Below, piece after piece: positions 59,004 through 59,044 of a DNA stretch of 59,044 nucleotides. The stretch is from Acidimicrobiia bacterium. GTDB taxonomy: Bacteria; Actinomycetota; Acidimicrobiia; Acidimicrobiales; Acidimicrobilacustridaceae. Numbering within the stretch: position 1 is the stretch's first letter; each line of letters starts with the position of its first letter. The notes under the pieces were generated by a model. That model saw only the letters and a program-made list of their open reading frames with translations. It searched no databases and had not been told where the DNA came from. Both the position numbers and the translations under genes were made by a program. Where the stretch lies: contig JAFIEP010000001.1 in assembly GCA_020832495.1 (NCBI GenBank), positions 1-59,044 on the forward strand, given 5' to 3'.

Positions 59004-59044
59004 CGCATCGGCGAGGTGGTTGAGATATCCACGGGGGGGGAGCT

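Overview
The window reads as about 59 kb of chromosome from a high-GC actinobacterium. I lean towards the Acidimicrobiia, as an inference from gene content only. The pointers are strong GC bias at third codon positions, many GTG starts, a FbiC-type F420 synthase, a DUF3151 protein, and at least a dozen start codons preceded at 6-8 nt by a TANNNT -10 hexamer, the usual sign of leaderless transcription in actinobacteria. I saw no rRNA, tRNA, CRISPR array or riboswitch.

Layout. 1-9.8 kb is an envelope glycan cluster: a methyltransferase, DUF2304 protein, GT2 glycosyltransferase, acyltransferase 3, two GT39-like membrane glycosyltransferases, a mutase-like FAD enzyme and a PIG-V-like mannosyltransferase. 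9.9-11 kb holds small conserved proteins and a cyclophilin. 11-17.9 kb is an oligopeptide ABC transporter operon (SBP-OppB-OppC-OppD-OppF); its last ATPase carries an in-frame insert of about 215 residues with four predicted membrane helices. 18-31 kb is mostly housekeeping: lytic transglycosylase, methyltransferase, glycolate-oxidase-like flavoprotein, SirB1-like protein, histidine phosphatase, an atypical pyruvate kinase, hydrolase, DUF3151, paired PH-domain membrane proteins, flavin reductase, and a GH25 lysozyme with SLH repeats. 31-38 kb holds a PLP decarboxylase-like enzyme, MobA-like protein, rhodanese, RNase D, TauE/SafE plus DUF1634, and a GH13 alpha-glucosidase. 38.8-41.6 kb is a three-gene operon: a Cys-rich protein, a McrB-like AAA+ ATPase, and a protein with a McrC-like stretch but no visible nuclease. 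42-49.3 kb is one operon, tkt-tal-pgl-fbiC-LOG, joining the pentose phosphate pathway to deazaflavin (F420) synthesis.

From about 49.4 to 57.7 kb the character changes to an accessory island: two coupled small lipoproteins, an IS256-family element with an 8-bp target duplication, a second transposon with two tyrosine recombinases nested inside that transposase gene, a decayed vapBC next to an intact vapBC, and a parDE pair with a likely operator. The window closes with a lipoprotein built of RCC1-type repeats with an exact 153-bp period.

The observations most worth following are the membrane-inserted OppF ATPase, the McrB/McrC-like three-gene operon, the nested transposon, the tkt-to-fbiC operon, the altered K+ site of pyruvate kinase and the dense leaderless promoters.
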